Assembly (NCBI GenBank): GCA_964035545.1
Contig: OZ037767.1
Location: 21,827,628 to 21,891,627 of the forward strand
DNA length: 64,000 nt
Direction of reading: 5' to 3'
From: Bugula neritina
Taxonomy: Eukaryota; Bryozoa; Gymnolaemata; Cheilostomatida; Bugulidae
The position numbers were made by a program, and so were the translations under genes. The notes under the pieces were generated by a model. That model had not been told where the DNA came from, ran no database searches, and saw only the letters and a list, made by a program, of their open reading frames with translations. Position 1 is the stretch's first letter. Each line of letters starts with the position of its first letter. This document shows, in pieces, positions 59,673 to 64,000 of the stretch.

Positions 59673-62249
59673 TTATTCAGCAAATGGGTCTTCATGGTCA
59701 TAATATATCCACCTGGCAATATTGGCAAATGTGTTCTGGATGGTCCTTATACTTGTGGGGTTGTAGTCGATTGTGTCGTTGTTTACATAGTGTTTGTGTC
59801 TATAGAGCACATGCAGAAAATTCCACCTGCTACGGGTGTCTGCTACACTGTGATTGGAGGAATAAAGCCAAAACATTAAGCCTAAAATATATATTAAGTG
59901 ATTTCACATACTACAATTGTTAGTATTTGTTCACATAGAAATTACTGTACTATAGTATTATATTCATTGTAATAATCTTAGATGCTACAATAAATATTCC
60001 TTTATTATAAGATATTATCTTAAGAAATAATACAAAATATGTCATAGTAGAGTGTGTAGTATGTAGTAGAGTATAGCAAAGCATCTGGTCCATTATAAAA
60101 GAGTATAGTACAGTGAGTTATAGAGTATAGTATTATAGCCTACAGTCTAGCTGCTAGTGTGTGGTATATAGCAAAATATAGTACAGCTCGTAGTATATAT
60201 ACCAATATAGAACAGTCAATAGCGTGGCAGGTAAAGTAGTATAAAGTCTAGTATACTGTAATGTCACTATAGCCAAATGCAAAAAGTACAGCAAAATGTA
60301 TTTTATGTGGTCTACCAGAATGTACTCCCTCATCAGCCATGACTGCTATTCCTGGATACTGATCTAAGAGGGCATACTGCGGCAATTTCCCTCCGTTAAA
60401 GTACCACAAGCCATTTTGATAGTCTAATTTATACAGCTCTTGGTATAGCCTAAAGAACACACAGTCCGAAGTGCCCATCATCACCATATTACCTATAAAT
60501 AAGCAACAAGTGCATATCAGTATCAACTTACATGACTAACCCGGTTTAGCAATTTATCATGTACACGTATATTAGTTTTAATGTTTAGCTAAGCATACAC
60601 AGTTTTAGAAGTGAAAATATATACATAAGTTCTTGTATATGCAAAAATAAAATAGGGGTAACGGGAAGGGGGAGGGAGGAGGGCACAACGGTCATAGGGG
60701 TACAAAAAGCCGGTCAAATTGTGAGAGAACTTATTGACTTAGAAATGTGATTTCATTTTTAATTAAAAAGCTATTGACATAACTTTTTAGTCATTGTAGT
60801 TTCAACACTTGCGGAGCATACATGTTGAAGCATACATGTTGAAGAGGCGAGTCAAAAACTGTTTTTACCTACTTTTGTAAATTTTTTAGGATGTAGTTAA
60901 AGCTGTATAACTTTTTACACACAAAGTTAAAAAGCCTAGGATTTACTGATATATTGTTGCCATTGCTTGTCTCTACATCGCTTAACTATAGTATAAGAGC
61001 AAATTCTGAAATAAATTTTTCTTGAGCCACATTTATTTTCAAATTGGCCACATGCCCGAGGCACAATGGGCCACCTGATCATTGCACCTTGATCACTGTT
61101 ACTAGTTTGATTGCTCAAGAAGTTAGATGAATAATCTTTGGATATAGCCATTTCTAACCCTTTTGTAAAATATCACAGACGCCATGGTACGACTATCAAA
61201 CTACAAGGTGAAGCTTCTCTAATAGGCCTATATATACATCTGCATGGTGTAGTTATAGCTTTGCCATTTTATACATCATACGCAAAACACTCTGCTGTTG
61301 CTAATAGTGAATAGTCATGATAATAATTATACGTTATATCATTGAAGGAATATACAAGTATTTGACTAAAATCAATTATGATTTGCTCATTTCCTCCAAC
61401 CTCACCTTCCACATTCTAGTTACAAACCTCAGCCATGCACCTTAGCTATACAGTTCACAGAAAAAAAGTCTACTAATAATTTTGTAGTGCATGTTACTTA
61501 AGTGTTTTCTGATGCAAGTTCCTGTGAAGTGGAAATGGGAAAAACATTTTTAGTTCTAAGCAGTAATGATAATGGCACAGTAGAAATGAGTGATACAAAC
61601 TGTACAGTTAAAACATCAGTTTCGCTGTAGACTTGAAAGAGTATTTTCATTTACTTGTGTATATTGAATAAATAAAGATCAGATGCAACCAAACAGCAAG
61701 GTTTCAATATATTTGTTGTGTCCCACCCAGTGGCCCATTGTACCCCTGTACTAGGACACAATAGGCCATTTCTTTTATCATGAAAAATTAATTATTCTGA
61801 AACTTGTGAAAGAGATAGAAACAACTAACTGATACCTAATAGACAACAGGTGTAGCATTTAGACTAGATATTATTGATCAAGTAAGCGATAAGCGATTAA
61901 AATAAACTAGCGGAAATGTTCTTTAAATTTTAGTACCAGATCAACTCTACCCATTGGGAGCCTGCCGTGATTTTTTGAATCCAGCACTGCTTGATCAACG
62001 CCGCAGCGTATACTAGGTTACGGTTCAGCCCGGATGTTATCAAATATGGCGGAGATTTGCTGTTACGGCGCACGTTACGACAATGTGTGAACAGGGGGTA
62101 CTGGGTAGAATTTAAAGAGAGGACAACTCACCAAACCATCTTTCATATGAGCTTTTGGAGACAACACAGTGATGCTTTCTCAGTCCTTCAATCTTATTTA
62201 TAACAAAACAATCGTTGTCTAGGTATATACCTCCATATTCTCTCAGAAC
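59673..62249 (-). CDS. Paralogous DXD glycosyltransferase, 3' part (three exons visible)
   Basis: Exons in transcript order: 62249-62132 (118), 60492-60316 (177), 59881-59673 (209); the same three lengths and phases as the last three exons of the + strand gene at 50726-57293. The frame is open through all three and splice signals are intact. VLREYGGIYLDNDCFVINKI keeps the DXD motif; NMVMMGTSDCVF and YPGIAVMADEGV follow; it ends WIYYDHEDPFAE. No exon matching the first four exons of the paralogue was found between 62250 and 64000. An LTR retrotransposon occupies 62535 onwards, so the 5' part is either beyond the window or lost. Function presumed the same kind of Golgi transfer; possible pseudogene if the 5' exons are missing. 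Confidence 0.8.
60654..61880 (-). repeat. Second copy of the repeat nested in the hAT element
   Basis: Inverted relative to 37775-39056. Matching landmarks: AGGGGTAACGGGAAGGGGGA, GTACAAAAAGCCGGTCAAAT, AAGTTTCAACACTTGC-type sequence, GGCACAATGGGCCA and TAGACTAGATATTATTGA. The end near 61880 lacks the AGGGGTAACGG terminus. It sits in the paralogue's intron between exons 62132 and 60492. Confidence 0.75.
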
Positions 62250-62534
62250 CTGCAATAGAGAGACCTAGCTTATTATTCCACGCCTAAACAATGAATTTAT
62301 ATATGAAATCTACATAAGTCTGATATGATATTATTATTTTATAATTTACCAAGTAAGGTAGGCACACATATAAGCTAGTTTGTTATGACTATACCTACAT
62401 GTGCCATTATAATATTATTAGAGTAGTAATTACAAGCATGTATATTATTTGTAAAGTTATCGCCCACACTGAAATTTAAACCTGAGACTGTTATAATTTC
62501 CTCAATTATAATAAGTATGGGGATTCGTGTATAC

Positions 62535-62813
62535 TGTAGTTATCCACGTTGCATTGCTAAACAACAGGCGAGTAATTAAGAGAGAAGAAGATTTATTTAA
62601 ACACACTAAGTACACGAGTAAAAGTAGTATAATCTGAGTAGCACACTTATATAAAACATCTATCCTAGTACATGCAGCATCACGCTCTAACTGAATTGTA
62701 TTATAAAACTGTCCGGAAGCCCATCTGCTTCGCCGGGGGGGGGGGGGGTAATCACGTGCTTAGTGGGGATTGGCTCGTGAGCACGTGGCACTTACGCTTC
62801 ACTGACCATTACA
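62535..62813 (-). repeat. Long terminal repeat (3' LTR)
   Basis: Inverted TGTA...TACA ends, TATA box and poly(A) signal in U3-R-U5 order on the - strand. A 13-base G run (about 62737-62749) lies in U3. Boundary is inferred from end motifs and the polypurine tract only, since the partner LTR is outside. Confidence 0.65.
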
Positions 62814-63088
62814 CCGCCCCCTCCAGCAGGGAGCCTACTTCCCGCTAAAAAAATGAGTGGGAGGGAAGCGTAAAAAAGAACATGAATATATATATATAAA
62901 AAAAGATACAATACCAGAATAAAAAAATACATAAAAAATACCAAGATACACACAATTATTATCTTTCTAATCCTATTTACAAAATATAGTTTTTCACAGC
63001 ACCGGTGGAGCATCAGGAGGAATGGAGACGGACGAGATACGTCTGGAGACAGAGGTGGTGTAGGGAGAAAGAGAAAGAGAGTGCCGCA

Positions 63089-64000
63089 CTAATCTTTAGT
63101 GGCATGTTTCAGCCGATTTATAGACTCTTGAAGGGACTTCAACTCACTAGTCGCTGCTTTTACTTTGGGAGCCAAACGATGCACTTCCCTCTTGAGCTCG
63201 TTGGTCCTTACTTTGACTTCCTGCAAGTTCCGGGCCAGAGGAGAGGAACGGGAGGGGGACTGAGGAGGTCCGTGTTTCTTCCGATCTGCTGGGGGAAGTG
63301 GAGGAGGAAGGGTGTAGGCTTGTGTGTCGATGCGCTGGAGGATAACACATGGGATGGTTCTAGGACGACGGATTGAGTTGGTTTGAGATGGAGTAGAGAA
63401 GCCAGGAGGCTTAGTGACAGGTCTTGGTGTAATGGGTTGCGGGGAGGGGAATCCTTGCTCCAGACGTATCAGTCAAGCGGGGTCAGTGATGAAGGGCCGG
63501 ATTAGGTTGAGAAAGGTAGGATAAGAACTCTCATCCATGTCGTAGGGGTGGCCAGGAAAGCAACTCATGGTCTGCTGATGTCTCAGCACATAGTCCCTGT
63601 GGTAACTATATTTACCACAGGGACAGAAGGTGGTTACAAAATGCTGCAGGAGGTGGACCTGCAGCCGACGGTGTGTTGTAAAGTGCTGCTGGCACAAACG
63701 GCACAAACGGCACTCCGTGTTATCCTCGTCTCCTCTGTGTTTCCGTATCTCCGCCTCCGTGGCGGGTGTAGTCCAGCAAGACTTGGATTCCAGCTGGTAT
63801 GGTAGTTTCTTAGTGGAGAGGGTGTGTGTCGTGGGCTCCGGATCCCAGGCCATCTCCAAGGGTGGCATCCCTGGTGAAACGGGAGCGAGTGCGTCGTCTA
63901 CAAAAGTAGAGTTATTGTCAGATCGCAACGGATCTTTACAACATAATTCTAGTGACAATCGACTGTTACTAGTCTGAGAGTCACAACTTTTACAAGACAC
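63089..64000 (-). pseudogene. Retrotransposon ORF with C2H2-like zinc finger, one in-frame stop
   Basis: Open frame from the window edge down to a TGA at 63475-63473, then open again in the same frame for 128 codons to TAG at 63091-63089. The first part has a Cys/His cluster (CRLCRLCQQHF, RLQVHLLQH, then CPCGKYSYHRDYVLRHQ) that looks like C2H2 zinc fingers. The part after the TGA is proline-rich (LPPPLPP) then heptad-like (KVRTNELKREVHRLAPKVK). The TGA could be a C-to-T change at a CGA codon or a readthrough stop. Position just before the 3' LTR suggests the last ORF of the element or the gag-like ORF of a non-autonomous one; no protease, RT or integrase is seen. Confidence 0.6.

Larger units (their letters stand above)
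62535..64000 (-). mobile_element. LTR retrotransposon, 3' part, running off the window
   Basis: On the - strand a 3' LTR (62813-62535, 279 bases) begins TGTAATGG and ends CTACA, with TG...CA termini. It has a TATATAAG box near 62650 and AATAAA near 62590. It is preceded by a purine tract (GGAGGGGGCGG, 62814-62824), the usual polypurine primer of plus-strand synthesis. Upstream (higher coordinates) is an ORF region to the window edge. The other LTR, primer site and any pol lie beyond 64000, so clade is not assigned. Confidence 0.75.

Noticed and set aside
61920-62130. Possible extra mobile element beside the nested-repeat copy
   Set aside because: Weak GGGTAGA-type inverted matches only; boundaries could not be defined.

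Overview
The window is AT-rich metazoan nuclear DNA: short exons with GT-AG introns, long introns full of satellites, SINEs, MITE-like foldbacks and retrotransposon fragments. Gene content (outer-arm dynein heavy chain, lebercilin, glutamate transporter, SH3BGR) fits an invertebrate animal, perhaps a spiralian/lophotrochozoan. That placement is an inference from general character; nothing here fixes the phylum.

Layout. (1) 1-10129, +: the last 18 exons of an axonemal dynein heavy chain of the DNAH5/DNAH8 clade; the 5' part of the gene lies off the left edge. (2) 15526-24577, +: a complete 11-exon SLC1-family excitatory amino acid transporter. (3) 32848-26575, -: an SH3BGR-type thioredoxin-fold protein with a long acidic tail carrying a decapeptide repeat. 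(4) 34604-46416, +: an 11-exon lebercilin (LCA5)-like ciliary coiled-coil protein, divergent from gene 3. (5) 50726-57293, +: a 7-exon type II membrane glycosyltransferase with a D-x-D motif. (6) 62249-59673, -: the last three exons of a paralogue of gene 5, tail-to-tail with it, exon for exon the same lengths. Its 5' part is not visible, because an LTR retrotransposon (3' LTR 62535-62813, body running off the right edge) sits in the intron upstream. All gene models were joined by hand; reading phase closes without frameshift in every one.

Mobile and repeat content: three full-length tRNA-derived SINEs with target-site duplications, a 2.1-kb hAT-type element with a perfect 8-bp target duplication and a nested repeat that recurs at 60654-61880, five foldback elements, two families of short dispersed repeats, a decayed LINE reverse transcriptase, and three tRNA-like sequences.

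The most unusual pattern is the relation of tandem arrays to splice sites. Six introns (dynein 43, 1889 and 5231; transporter 21038; lebercilin 37509 and 42570) have a tandem array that begins at, or within a few bases of, the GT of the 5' splice site, so each repeat unit carries a donor-like copy. In the dynein case at 1889 the repeat unit includes the constrained last coding bases, which indicates that the array grew out of the exon-intron junction. A 31-bp tandem duplication does the same at one 3' splice site (6616-6677).
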